Assembly: GCF_002295065.1 (NCBI RefSeq)
Contig: NZ_NSGG01000001.1
Location: 206,553-270,552, forward strand
Source of the DNA: Mesorhizobium sp. WSM3859
Lineage (GTDB): Bacteria > Pseudomonadota > Alphaproteobacteria > Rhizobiales > Rhizobiaceae
Reading direction: 5' to 3'
DNA length: 64,000 nucleotides
In this document: positions 8,992-17,674 of the stretch, piece after piece
Position numbering within the stretch: position 1 is the first letter of the stretch
Layout of the letters: every line of letters begins with the position of its first letter
Program-made: the position numbers and the translations under genes
Notes under the pieces: model-generated
Databases searched by the model: none
What the model was told of the DNA's origin: nothing
The model's input: the letters and a program-made list of their open reading frames with translations, nothing else

Positions 8992-9969
8992 CTACCAGTC
9001 GATCGGCTTGATCAGGTTGGTTTCGGCCAGGCTCCGCACGCCCTGATAACGCACCGAATGGTCCGTCATCGCGCTGAGCACGGTCCTTTCGCTCGAGACC
9101 GCGTGATACTGGCGATATTTGGCGGCGCCGTTCCAGTACTGCCCCTCCTCCACCGCGGCCCGCGCTTTTTCGTTGAAGTCCGCGAAGAACTTGAAGTGAA
9201 GCAGCGCGCCGAACGCATCCGCGTAGTTGCGCCAGTAGGGCAGCGGCGCGTGGATCGAGGTGAAGATGGTTGGCCGGTCGACATAGATGAGCGGAAATTT
9301 CATCAGCTTGTGCTGCCTGTCGAAAAGCCGGGTCCTGGGCCCGCCGGTAATTTTCACGCCCCGGGGGCTCTTGGTCACCTGATAGCCGGTGCTGTCGAAA
9401 TGATCGGCCACCTGCCACGGCGGCACGTCAGGATCGAATCTTGCATCCCAGATGTTGCCGCCGGGGTACATATCGATCATCGGCGCCAGCAGACGTGACA
9501 TCTTCCGCAGTTCCAGCCAGCGGATCAGCGCGCTGAGCGGATGGCGATCCATGCCCTCATAGACAAGGTATTCGTCGGCATCCACCGTGACATGCCAGCG
9601 CGGCTGTCCGTAAATCCGCGCGATACGCTGTCTCCACAGATTCCCAAGGTCCGCCTGCGCATAGCTTATCGGCGAACGGAACAGATCGACGTCCGGCTGC
9701 TCGGCGAGCATTTCCGCCGTACCGTCGGTGGAACGGTCATCGAGCACCGCGAATCTGGTGATCCCAAGTTCGCGATAATGCCTCAGGAACGGCGCCAGCC
9801 GATCGGCCTCGTTGCGAACGACAACGATCAAGGACAGATCGTCCGGCTTCAGTGGCAAGACCGGTTTTGCCGAAGTAACCTCCGCGCCTCCCAGGCCATG
9901 CCGTAGCCGATAAAAGGCCGTATCGGTTATGCTTCTGCGCACAACGCTTGGCCAGGCCGTTCTGCTCAA
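8992..9969 (-). CDS. Glycosyltransferase family 2-like protein (GT92/DUF23-like)
   Basis: The C-terminal ~270 residues are a clear GT-A glycosyltransferase: LSLIVVVRNEADRLAPFLRHY, FAVLDDRSTDGTAEML and a VDADEYLVY DxD-type metal site, followed by a long tail with HFDSTGYQVTKSPRGVKITG. The frame extends to 10473, but that part lies antisense to the next gene and is not credible. The start is uncertain: TTG 9969 has a purine-rich GGGGAAA 8-14 bases upstream, and GTG 9942 is an alternative. The protein probably adds a sugar to a surface polysaccharide. It is convergent with the sulfotransferase gene and divergent from the GT4 gene. Confidence 0.75.
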   Translation of the reverse strand: MSRTAWPSVVRRSITDTAFYRLRHGLGGAEVTSAKPVLPLKPDDLSLIVVVRNEADRLAPFLRHYRELGITRFAVLDDRSTDGTAEMLAEQPDVDLFRSPISYAQADLGNLWRQRIARIYGQPRWHVTVDADEYLVYEGMDRHPLSALIRWLELRKMSRLLAPMIDMYPGGNIWDARFDPDVPPWQVADHFDSTGYQVTKSPRGVKITGGPRTRLFDRQHKLMKFPLIYVDRPTIFTSIHAPLPYWRNYADAFGALLHFKFFADFNEKARAAVEEGQYWNGAAKYRQYHAVSSERTVLSAMTDHSVRYQGVRSLAETNLIKPIDW

Positions 9970-10174
9970 TGTCGCGTTTCCCCATCCCAGAAGTGACCGA
10001 ACCTCCGGGGCCTGGCCCAAAAAGGCTTCAGACCGGGCGCCGGGTTGATCTTTGCCTGCTAAATGCAGCAATGCTAAAAAAACCGCAAGCTGACGGAAGC
10101 CGGAAGCGGATCGATCGGCTCGGCGCCGGGCTTTCCGACATCCCGCCGCTTGAGACAGCGAGGGTGCCCTCCAG

Positions 10175-11377
10175 ATGCAGACAACAGCTCTCCGGCCCGA
10201 CGGCACGTCCCGGAAGCCCATTCTGTTTGTGCGCCGGCAATATTCGCCATTCGGCGGCGGCGAGATCATGCTCGACACGATAGCCAAGGAATTCCGCGCG
10301 AGGGATATGGCGGTCGCGATCATGTCCGGCGACTGGCCGGCTAGCGAAGGCATAGAGTTCATTCGCTGCACCGGCCGCCGCTTCCCGCGGGCGTGGCGGG
10401 CTCGATCCTTCGCCATGGCGGCGTGTCGCAGGATTTCGCAGCTCGACCCGGCGCCGGCGCTTGTCCAGAGCAACGACAGGTTGCCCTGCTGTGATATCTT
10501 TCGCGCCGGAGAGGGTGTCCACGCGGCCTACCTCGCCGAGCGCCGCCGGCTGTCGAAATTGGACGGCGCAGGGCTCAGTCTCAGCCTGTTTCACAAGGAA
10601 ATGCTGCGTCTTGAGCGGCTTACTTTTCGAAGCGCAGGGCTCAGGGCCGTGATCGCCATATCGAAAATGGTGGCCGACGACATTCGTCGCCACTATGATT
10701 TTCCGGCCGACAGGATCCACCACATACCCAATGGTATCTCTCTGGCCACGTACAACGTTGCGCTGCGCGACGAGCATCGGGCAAGGGTCAGGGCGCAGCT
10801 GGATGTTCCCCCGGACAAGCCCGTCATTCTGTTCGTCGGCTCCGGCTTCACGAGAAAGGGTCTCGCACCTCTCATCGAGGCCACGGCGACTCTGGAGTCC
10901 CTTCCGGAACTGTGGGTCGTCGGGCACGACACCCGAATGGAGACTTTCAGGCGCCTCGCGCAAAAGCGCGGCCTGGGTAACCGTGTGAAATTCATCGGGC
11001 CGCAAAAGGACGTGAGGCCATGGTACGGGGCAGCGGACATCGCCGCCCTTCCGTCGGTGTACGAGCCCTTCGGAACCGTAGTTCTGGAGGCCATGGCATG
11101 CGGGCTGCCGACCGTGGTGAGCACGATGTGCGGCGGCCGCGAGCTGGTCGAGCGCTTCGACCCTGCCCTTGTCTGCAACATTGCGGAGCGGGACGGGCTC
11201 GCGACGAGCCTAGGTCGAGCCCTGCAGCACTCCCGCTCGGGGGAGACCGCCCATTTGGTCAGGCAGGCTGCGAGCCAGTACGGCCTCGACACCATGATCG
11301 ACAGGACCGTCTCCCTCTATGAAAACGTCCTGGCGGAAAAGCGTCGAGAAGAGGCAGCGGCCGCGCAGCGGATCTAA
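10175..11377 (+). CDS. GT4-family glycosyltransferase
   Basis: 400 residues with a GT-B fold. The N-terminal domain has the glycine-rich FVRRQYSPFGGGEIMLDTI. The C-terminal domain opens with VILFVGSGFTRKGLAPLIEA, and the donor-site motif is EPFGTVVLEAMACGLPTV with the conserved E-x7-E spacing. This is typical of retaining GT4 enzymes that use nucleotide-sugars in LPS-core or exopolysaccharide assembly. IHHIPNGISLATYN between the domains is also characteristic. It stands alone on the plus strand with about 200 bp upstream. The sugar specificity is unknown. Confidence 0.85.
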   Translation: MQTTALRPDGTSRKPILFVRRQYSPFGGGEIMLDTIAKEFRARDMAVAIMSGDWPASEGIEFIRCTGRRFPRAWRARSFAMAACRRISQLDPAPALVQSNDRLPCCDIFRAGEGVHAAYLAERRRLSKLDGAGLSLSLFHKEMLRLERLTFRSAGLRAVIAISKMVADDIRRHYDFPADRIHHIPNGISLATYNVALRDEHRARVRAQLDVPPDKPVILFVGSGFTRKGLAPLIEATATLESLPELWVVGHDTRMETFRRLAQKRGLGNRVKFIGPQKDVRPWYGAADIAALPSVYEPFGTVVLEAMACGLPTVVSTMCGGRELVERFDPALVCNIAERDGLATSLGRALQHSRSGETAHLVRQAASQYGLDTMIDRTVSLYENVLAEKRREEAAAAQRI

Positions 11378-11480
11378 GTGTGACCGCGGCGCAACTTTCT
11401 TAGCCAACGACAGTTCCATCGACCTATTGTTGCCCTCACCCGCCCCCGCAGGCTTGCGTTGATAGCTGCCGTTGGGGCAT

Positions 11481-11496
11481 ATTCGTATCTACGAAT
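11481..11496. promoter_or_regulatory. Perfect palindrome ATTCGTA-TC-TACGAAT, putative operator
   Basis: Seven-base arms separated by two bases, 150 bp upstream of the WaaE-like gene. The right arm with its flank (TACGAATGTT) is repeated once in the ABC-exporter upstream region (2613-2622). The size and symmetry suit a dimeric repressor or activator, but no regulator can be assigned. Confidence 0.4.
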
Positions 11497-11545
11497 GTTC
11501 TAAATCGGCGGGAAGAGGGCCGTCCGTAAATTCGTTGTACGTCGC

Positions 11546-11567
11546 GATGTCGGCGATTGCCGACATC
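11546..11567. promoter_or_regulatory. Hairpin GATGTCGGC-GATT-GCCGACATC
   Basis: A perfect 9-bp inverted repeat with a 4-base loop, 80 bp upstream of the WaaE-like gene. It is not followed by a T-run, so it is not a standard intrinsic terminator. It could be an operator, or a leader-RNA hairpin if transcription starts upstream of it. Confidence 0.4.
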
Positions 11568-11646
11568 ATTCTGGCTTGGAGGTCCGGGGGCGGATGTTTA
11601 GTGATCATAAATTCAACGGACCTTGGCCGTTGATCGATGGGTTGAG

Positions 11647-12438
11647 ATGATGCCGAAGCTATCGGTCATCGTCATCACCCTTAACGAAGAGGCGTGCATC
11701 GAGCGTTGTTTGCGTTCGGTTGGCTTTGCCAACGAAATCGTCGTCGTCGACAGTGGCAGCACAGACAGGACCCGTGAGATCGCTGGTGCCATGGGCGCTG
11801 AAGTGCACGTCACCGAAGACTGGCCGGGCTTCGGCGTGCAAAAAGGACGCGCGCTTGCCGCAGTTACCGGAGACTGGGTACTGTCCTTGGATGCCGATGA
11901 ATGGGTGGACGCTTCTCTCGCCGCGGAAATAAAGAAAGCCATTGCGGACCCGCGAGGCTGTGCAGGTTTCGAGATTCCCCGGAAATCGCGCTTCTGCGGA
12001 CGCGTTGTAAACCATGGAAGCTGGTCCGCGGACTATGTCCTGCGCCTGTTTCGCAGGGATGCCGGTCGCTTCACCGACTATCCTGTCCACGAGAAAGTTG
12101 TCTTGCGAGGTAATCTGTCTCGCCTTTCCCATCCTTTGGAGCATGATTGCGTCACCGATCTCGGTGACGCACACCGTAAGATTCAGATGTATGCCCAAGC
12201 GTCGGCTGCGCATATGGATAATATGGGAAAGAAAGGATCCACCACGAAGGCGATCCTCCACTCCGCCTGGGCCTATCTTAACAGCTATGTTATTCGTTTC
12301 GGCATGCTTGATGGAGCAGTTGGTCTTCTGGTGGCCGGATACTGCGCGAGTTATACCTATAGCAAGTGGTCGACGGCCCCATCCGTCGGCCGCGCCAATA
12401 TACCGGTACGTGAAACCCCGGCTATAAAAATGAATTGA
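11647..12438 (+). CDS. Glycosyltransferase family 2, WaaE/KdtX-like LPS-core beta-glycosyltransferase
   Basis: 263 residues from ATG 11647 (a TTG at 11623 is not preferred). The order of motifs matches the WaaE/KdtX group: LSVIVITLNEEACIERCL, EIVVVDSGSTDRTREIA, WVLSLDADEWVD (DxD), then FCGRVVNHGSWSADYVLRLF and FTDYPVHEKVVL. Members transfer glucose or a related hexose to the inner LPS core at the cytoplasmic face. The C-terminus has a hydrophobic stretch (DGAVGLLVAGYCASYTY) that could anchor it to the membrane. It is followed 50 bp later by the GT8-like gene. Both are visibly less GC-rich than the flanking genes, which hints at horizontal acquisition. Confidence 0.8.
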   Translation: MMPKLSVIVITLNEEACIERCLRSVGFANEIVVVDSGSTDRTREIAGAMGAEVHVTEDWPGFGVQKGRALAAVTGDWVLSLDADEWVDASLAAEIKKAIADPRGCAGFEIPRKSRFCGRVVNHGSWSADYVLRLFRRDAGRFTDYPVHEKVVLRGNLSRLSHPLEHDCVTDLGDAHRKIQMYAQASAAHMDNMGKKGSTTKAILHSAWAYLNSYVIRFGMLDGAVGLLVAGYCASYTYSKWSTAPSVGRANIPVRETPAIKMN

Positions 12439-12488
12439 GCAAGTCTCCGATTATAGATCTTTCGACGATTATTTGCGCAGGGAATTAA

Positions 12489-13202
12489 ATGGCGGGTAAG
12501 CAGTCAATCTGGATCGGTTTCGATCCTCGTGAAATCGATGCGTTTGCGGTCGCTCGCAACTCGATAAGACGCCACATGATCTCACCCGTGTCGGCGCGCG
12601 GGGTGGTGTTGGCAGATCTCAGGGCTCGGGGACTCTACACCCGCCCGACAAGCCGCAAGGACGGCCGCCTGTGGGATGAGATTTCTGAAGCTCCAATGGC
12701 AACGGAGTTCGCCTGCTCCCGTTTCCTGGTGCCGCATCTGTCAAATTCGGGTTGGGCTTTGTTTATGGATTGCGACATGCTGGTCCGCAGGGACCTGCAG
12801 CGGCTTTTCGGTCTTGCGGACCCGTCAAAGGCGGTGATGGTGGTCAAGCACAATCACCAGCCGACGGTGGACGTTAAAATGGATGGGCAAGCCCAGCTCC
12901 GTTATGCCCGCAAGAACTGGTCGAGCGTCATGCTTTTTAACTGCGACCATCCGGCGAACAAGGCTCTGACGATTGAACTTGTCAATTCCGTACCCGGGCG
13001 GGACCTGCACCGTTTCTGCTGGCTGGAAGACGATCTGATCGGCGAACTGTCGCCCGAGTGGAACTGGCTGGTCGGTCACTCCGACCCGGGGATTGATCCC
13101 TCCATCGTGCATTTTACGGATGGAACCCCGGCCATGCCCGGCTATGAGCATTGTGCTTATGCTGATGAATGGAGGTCGGAATTGATCAGATGGGCAAGCT
13201 GA
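12489..13202 (+). CDS. GT8-like glycosyltransferase
   Basis: 237 residues. The start IWIGFDPREIDAFAVARNSI is the nucleotide-sugar-binding strand and helix of GT8-type retaining transferases. LFMDCDMLV (~residue 95) is the metal-binding DxD motif, SVMLFNCDHPANK is the conserved acceptor-loop motif, and IVHFTDGTPAMPGY near the end supplies the second metal-ligand histidine. A cytoplasmic sugar transferase acting on LPS or capsule is likely. The donor (glucose, galactose or another) cannot be told. It follows the WaaE-like gene on the same strand. Confidence 0.75.
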   Translation: MAGKQSIWIGFDPREIDAFAVARNSIRRHMISPVSARGVVLADLRARGLYTRPTSRKDGRLWDEISEAPMATEFACSRFLVPHLSNSGWALFMDCDMLVRRDLQRLFGLADPSKAVMVVKHNHQPTVDVKMDGQAQLRYARKNWSSVMLFNCDHPANKALTIELVNSVPGRDLHRFCWLEDDLIGELSPEWNWLVGHSDPGIDPSIVHFTDGTPAMPGYEHCAYADEWRSELIRWAS

Positions 13203-13286
13203 TGCCTCCGGTATCCGCCAGCCATTCGCAAAGACACTGAACCAGCGCTAGGAGACCCCTGCTCTTTCGGAAAAGGTTATTGTTCG

Positions 13287-13484
13287 TCAGGCGGCGCTAA
13301 TGCCTTCCTCAATTCCTTCGTGATAGCCTGCCACCGAACAAACAGCACACATCACAGTAGCGGCGACCAGTATACTAGCACGGTCACCAAAGCCGACTCG
13401 CGCCAACAAGTAACTTATCGCTGTGGTGCCGATCAAACCGGATAAGCCGGACATCAATACAATCATCTTCCACGACGAAAACAT
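13287..13484 (-). CDS. Small two-TM membrane protein, hypothetical
   Basis: 65 residues from ATG 13484, chosen because GGAG lies 8 bases upstream. The longer frame to 13676 has no such support. Two hydrophobic helices (residues ~5-25 and ~32-50) are joined by a short polar turn, and the C-terminus ends in acidic HEGIEEGIS. It is oriented against its neighbours in the gap between two glycosyltransferase genes. No family was recognised. Confidence 0.5.
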   Translation of the reverse strand: MFSSWKMIVLMSGLSGLIGTTAISYLLARVGFGDRASILVAATVMCAVCSVAGYHEGIEEGISAA

Positions 13485-13730
13485 TTCGCGATCTCCCGAA
13501 CCGGTACAAACAAAAGCAAAATGCGAGCAAGATTGCCAGCTTAAATTTGAATCACTTAGATTCATTCCGGAGCAGGCCGACGACAGACCTCCGGTCGCCG
13601 CGAAGCCCGGATCGGCTTGAAGGTCGAAACGCAATGCGCGATTGCCCTCGTCCAGATGGATCAAAGGCCTTGGCAAAGGTCCAACGAGGCCAATGGATGC
13701 GTCATTTGAATTCGCGCTAATCCGCCGGGG

Positions 13731-14627
13731 GTGTCATCGGGTATGGGTTTGACCGAAATAGAAAGCACAGCCGGCACGACGGATATCCTTCTGATAAACC
13801 TGAATGGATCCGTAGACAGGTTGAGGCTTCAGGAAAGGCAGTTTCGGCGGATCGGGATGACGTTCCGAAGGCTGGAGGCTGTCGATGGAGCTTTGCTGCC
13901 CGACGACGAATTCCGCAAGCACGCCTATTTGTGGGAACGTCCTCTAAGCCGGTCTGAAGTGGGCTGCCTGCTTAGCCATCAAGCGTGCTGGCAGCAGGTG
14001 ACCAGGAGCGGCGTGAACACGCTGATCCTGGAAGACGACGTGGTGCTCGCCCCCGAGATCGCCGCCTTCCTGCGTCATGCCGCAGCGGTAAAAGGTGCCG
14101 TCGCGATCAATCTCGAAGCGCGTAGAGACTTGCGGCATCTGTCGACTGAACCCGTGACGCTCGAAGGGCTCGGGGATTGCCGCATCTTTGAGATGCTGAT
14201 TGGAACGAGTGGCTCGGGAGCCTATTTTCTAACGCCCGATGCTGCAACCCGGCTCGTCGCGGATATCGGCCGCCGGGGTCCGATCGCCGACATCTATATC
14301 TGGAATGCTCGAGGGGTGAGGCGGTTGCAGGCCGATCCCGGCTTTGCCGCGCCTATGGATAAGATGCGTGGGATATTCGGCCGTCATCTGCCCCGCCTGG
14401 GAGCAACGACGATCACCCGGGACATGAGCCTTAGCCGGAAAATTAGCAACCCCAGGCTGCTCGTCCGTAGGGCCATTGGCCAGCTGCGACTTGCCAGCGC
14501 CAAGTGGAAATCGTTCGGGCATGCGGAGCGCCGGCGCGTGTCCCCGCTACCTTCGATCCATGCCAGCTATCAGGCGATTGTGGATGACAGCATCAACGAG
14601 CATGTTCCGGAACTGCAGGGCGAGTAA
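13731..14627 (+). CDS. Glycosyltransferase family 25 (LPS biosynthesis, Lex1/LpsA-like)
   Basis: 298 residues from GTG 13731, or 294 from ATG 13743. DILLINLNGSVDRLRLQERQF is the N-terminal GT25 motif, followed by RRLEAVDG, LSRSEVGCLLSHQACWQQV and the LILEDDVVL metal site (~residue 99). The second half has TSGSGAYFLTPDAATRLV and ADIYIW. These match GT25 enzymes that add beta-galactose or glucose to lipooligosaccharide. It stands alone with no coupled partner. Confidence 0.85.
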   Translation: MSSGMGLTEIESTAGTTDILLINLNGSVDRLRLQERQFRRIGMTFRRLEAVDGALLPDDEFRKHAYLWERPLSRSEVGCLLSHQACWQQVTRSGVNTLILEDDVVLAPEIAAFLRHAAAVKGAVAINLEARRDLRHLSTEPVTLEGLGDCRIFEMLIGTSGSGAYFLTPDAATRLVADIGRRGPIADIYIWNARGVRRLQADPGFAAPMDKMRGIFGRHLPRLGATTITRDMSLSRKISNPRLLVRRAIGQLRLASAKWKSFGHAERRRVSPLPSIHASYQAIVDDSINEHVPELQGE

Positions 14628-14840
14628 CCGCGCGCGGGGCTCCCGTCATCCTGACCGGCTGCAGCACCGCGTGATGGGAACATCGGCGTTCATTGGCGCT
14701 GAGCCGGGCGCTGGATCTGAAAGGCACGGGTATCGCGTCAAAAAAGGGAGAGTGACATTAGGCCCAACGGAATGGGCATTCAGTCCAAATTGCTGGTCTT
14801 CACGACGCCAAATAACCTGGCGAAGGGAAGGCAGGGGCAC

Positions 14841-15029
14841 ATGGCGGAAAAACGGGCGATTGCTGTCAAAGACTGGTCGTGCGCCATGAGCGACGAGATT
14901 GGCCGCGTGGTCTTGGCTATAAACTCGACCGAAGGTGAAACGACCTACGTTCTTATGACAGTCTTCCAAGCGGCAAAGATGGCCCAGGAACTGCGGTCGC
15001 CGAAGCTGGTCCCCCGATACGACATGTAG
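14841..15029 (+). CDS. Small hypothetical protein
   Basis: 62 residues from ATG 14841, preceded by a purine-rich GGCAGGGG. An ATG at 14772 in the same frame would add 23 residues. The protein is soluble, with a beta-type core (GRVVLAINSTEGETTYVLMTV) and a helix (FQAAKMAQELRSPK). No family was recognised. The frame is short but its amino-acid composition looks protein-like rather than a shadow. Confidence 0.45.
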   Translation: MAEKRAIAVKDWSCAMSDEIGRVVLAINSTEGETTYVLMTVFQAAKMAQELRSPKLVPRYDM

Positions 15030-15212
15030 CCGTTTGCGACCTGCCTCGTGTTCGTAAATCCAAAAGCGTTGGGGCTTGATCAATAGCCTTCACAGCAATT
15101 TGTGCACTGTCATCCTACGCGGTTGTCAGGCCATGCCGGCATATATTAGCAAAGACTTGTATTTGTTGACCCGCAGGCGGATAATATCGATCGGGCATTT
15201 GAGGACTGTCCG

Positions 15213-15395
15213 ATGCGTTGGCCCCTGTTCGTCATCGCGCTCATTATTGGCTTCATTCTCTGGGACCGCTTCGAGAACGACGGCACCTACACCGCCGAAG
15301 TCGAGCGGAGTTTCCGTAACGCATCGTTGGACATGCCGGGAGGCGGCGGGTGGAAGCCTCCAGCCATCACTGTCAACCGCGACGCATTTAAATAA
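15213..15395 (+). CDS. Small membrane-anchored protein, hypothetical
   Basis: 60 residues. The N-terminal MRWPLFVIALIIGFILWDRF is a single membrane helix or uncleaved signal anchor. The rest is a short hydrophilic tail containing GGGG and ending NRDAFK, presumably periplasmic. It lies alone between the polysaccharide region and the catabolic island. The 215 bp after it hold nothing recognisable. Confidence 0.5.
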   Translation: MRWPLFVIALIIGFILWDRFENDGTYTAEVERSFRNASLDMPGGGGWKPPAITVNRDAFK

Positions 15396-15610
15396 ACCCT
15401 GAACGCCCTCGCAGGGCGAGTTGATGACAATCACGATATCCCCGGTTGGCCCGGCTAACGACGAGAGTCCATGCGCCGCCTCCCCACCCGCATGGGCCAA
15501 AATCCCATAGCCATTGTGCCGGCGAATTTTGCTTTGCCGCTCGACCGCCCTGCCTTAGCCTCGCTCTTCGTAACACCTTGCGAATAAGCCGATAGCCGGA
15601 CCTTTATGCC

Positions 15611-16687
15611 GTGCCCCTGAAAGCCACCGCCCATATCGAGGCCATGTCCGCTTTCGCGCTGGCGAATTTCGGCGGCTATGACAGGCCGACATTGGCTCAA
15701 AACGAGAGCGCCTTCCCGCCTAGCCCAAGCGCAATCGAAGCCGGCCGCGACGCCGTGGCGCGCAGCCACCTTTACCCCGACCCGGACTGGACCTTGCTGC
15801 GCGACGCGATCGCCAGAGCGTATGGCGTCGAGCGCGATCTTATCCTGTGCGGCGCCGGCTCGATGGAGCTGATCGCCTGCACCATTGCGGCCTTCGGCGG
15901 TCCGGGCGCGGACGTGCTCGCCACAAGCTACGCCTATAATTTCGCCGCCTCGGCGGCCGCGCGCGTCGGGGCGACCTATGTCAAGGCGCAGGAGCGCGGC
16001 TTTGAGGTTTCTATCGACGCCATCCTGGCGGCGCTCACGCCAGCGACGCGCATCGTCTTCGTCTGCAACCCGGGCAACCCGACCGGCACGCGCATCACAA
16101 ACTCCGAACTGCTGCGCCTGCGCGCGGCGCTTCCCGGCGATGTTCTCCTAATGATCGACCAGGCCTATGGCGAATTCGACGACCAGGATCCGCAGGCCGT
16201 TTTCGCGCTGGCCGGACGCGGCGACACCGTCGTCTTGCGCAGCCTGTCCAAGGCATACGGGCTGGCGGGCGCGCGCATCGGCTGGGGGTTGTTCGCGCCC
16301 CAGATCGCCGCCGAAGTGCGCAAGATGCAGAACTCCAACCAGGTCTCGACGGTGAGCCTCGCCATGGGCGTCGCGGCCGTTGAGGACCAGGCTTATATGC
16401 GTGCCATCGTGGCCCGTACGTCCGATATTCGCGATCGCTTCGCGCAAGGCCTGCGGGCGGCCGGCTACGAGGTCCCGGAAAGCCGGACGAATTTCGTCCT
16501 GGTCCGCTTTGCCGATAAGGCGGCAGCGGCGGCCGCCGACAACGCCTTGCGCGGCGCCGACATCATCGTGCGCGGCCTTACCGGTTACGGCCTGACGGAT
16601 TGCCTGCGCATCACGATCGGGCCGCAGGACGTCATGGACCGCACGCTGCGCGCGCTCATTGCGCTGCGCGGCCGGCAATGCTGGTAA
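15611..16687 (+). CDS. PLP-dependent class I/II aminotransferase, histidinol-phosphate-aminotransferase-like
   Basis: 358 residues from GTG 15611 (ATG 15644 possible). Fold type I motifs: LAQNESAFPPSPSA (HisC-like substrate arm), CGAGSMELI, VCNPGNPTGT, DQAYGEF and the PLP-lysine motif SLSKAYGLAGARIG (~residue 213), with NFVLVRF in the C-terminal domain. A second HisC-like paralog in an alphaproteobacterium is often a general aminotransferase rather than a histidine-pathway enzyme. The PuuE-like gene begins 27 bp downstream, so it probably belongs to the catabolic island and transaminates one of its amino or oxo acids (inference). Confidence 0.8.
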   Translation: MPLKATAHIEAMSAFALANFGGYDRPTLAQNESAFPPSPSAIEAGRDAVARSHLYPDPDWTLLRDAIARAYGVERDLILCGAGSMELIACTIAAFGGPGADVLATSYAYNFAASAAARVGATYVKAQERGFEVSIDAILAALTPATRIVFVCNPGNPTGTRITNSELLRLRAALPGDVLLMIDQAYGEFDDQDPQAVFALAGRGDTVVLRSLSKAYGLAGARIGWGLFAPQIAAEVRKMQNSNQVSTVSLAMGVAAVEDQAYMRAIVARTSDIRDRFAQGLRAAGYEVPESRTNFVLVRFADKAAAAAADNALRGADIIVRGLTGYGLTDCLRITIGPQDVMDRTLRALIALRGRQCW

Positions 16688-16714
16688 GGGCTTCATCCGA
16701 GGGGATTTCGAGAC

Positions 16715-17632
16715 GTGACGTCAGACATGCCGTATCTGCCCGCCCGCGATTTCATCGGCTATGGCGAGCGGCCTCCGCAGGCTGAATGGCCGGGCGGCGC
16801 GAAGCTGGCGCTCAACATCGTCGTCAACTACGAGGAAGGTGCTGAATACTCGATCGGCGAAGGCGACGGCGTTTCCGAGACGATCCTGTCCGACCTTGCC
16901 GTGTCGCCCGCCGTGCCGGACATGCGCAACCGCAACATGGAATCGCTCTACGAATACGGCTCGCGCGTGGGCGTCTGGCGGCTGCTCTCGCTGTTCCAGG
17001 ACAAGGGTGTTGTTCCCACCTTCTATGTCGTCGGGCGCGCGCTGGAGCTCAACCCCGCCGCCGGCAAGGCGATCGCAGCGCTTGGCAGCGACATCGTCTG
17101 CCATGGCTGGCGCTGGATCGACTACGCGCCGCTCAGTGAAGAGGAAGAGCGCCAACACATTGCCATGACGGTGGACACGGTCCGCGAGATCACCGGCATC
17201 GATCCGCTGGGCTGGTACACCGGCCGGCCAAGCCTCAACACCCGCCGGCTGGTGGTCGAGCATGGCGGCTTCCTGTTCGACTGCGACGACTACAACGACG
17301 ACCTTCCCTATTTCGTCGATGTCGGCGCCAAACGGCATCTGGTCGTGCCGCACTCTTTCGACAACAACGACAGCCGTTTTGCGCGTGGTTCAGGCCTGGA
17401 GACCGGCAGCCAGTTCTTCGACTATGTCAGCGACGGCGTCGACTGGCTGCTGAAGGAGGGCCAAAGGACCCCGCGCATGATGACGGTGTCGCTGCATTGC
17501 CGGCTGGCGGCGCGTCCCGGCCGCATGATCGGGCTGGAGCGTTTTCTCGACAAGATCACCGCCAACCCAGACGTCTGGGTCTGCCGCCGCTCCGACCTTG
17601 CCCGCCACTGGCTGGGCCGCTTCGGCGGCTGA
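16715..17632 (+). CDS. Polysaccharide deacetylase family protein, PuuE-allantoinase-like (copy 1)
   Basis: 305 residues from GTG 16715 (ATG 16727 possible). The fold is the NodB-type (beta/alpha) barrel as used by PuuE, the metal-independent allantoinase. Family landmarks are FIGYGERPPQAEWPGGAKLALNIV, NYEEGAEYSI, EYGSRVGVWRLL, FYVVGRALE, CHGWRWIDYA, GWYTGRPSLNTR and DDYNDDLPYF. It is paralogous to the protein at 44914-45846. PuuE opens the allantoin (hydantoin) ring. Relatives also act on other cyclic amides, so the substrate is better called a cyclic ureide. Convergent with the following minus-strand operon, 42 bp apart. Confidence 0.75.
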   Translation: MTSDMPYLPARDFIGYGERPPQAEWPGGAKLALNIVVNYEEGAEYSIGEGDGVSETILSDLAVSPAVPDMRNRNMESLYEYGSRVGVWRLLSLFQDKGVVPTFYVVGRALELNPAAGKAIAALGSDIVCHGWRWIDYAPLSEEEERQHIAMTVDTVREITGIDPLGWYTGRPSLNTRRLVVEHGGFLFDCDDYNDDLPYFVDVGAKRHLVVPHSFDNNDSRFARGSGLETGSQFFDYVSDGVDWLLKEGQRTPRMMTVSLHCRLAARPGRMIGLERFLDKITANPDVWVCRRSDLARHWLGRFGG

Positions 17633-17674
17633 GCCAACCGGCGGCGGCGCCGCCAGTTCCCCTGACGACGGCCC

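Noticed and set aside
10020..10473. N-terminal extension of the minus-strand GT2 frame up to 10473
   Set aside because: It runs antisense to the start of the GT4 gene and its translation is low-complexity with no glycosyltransferase features.
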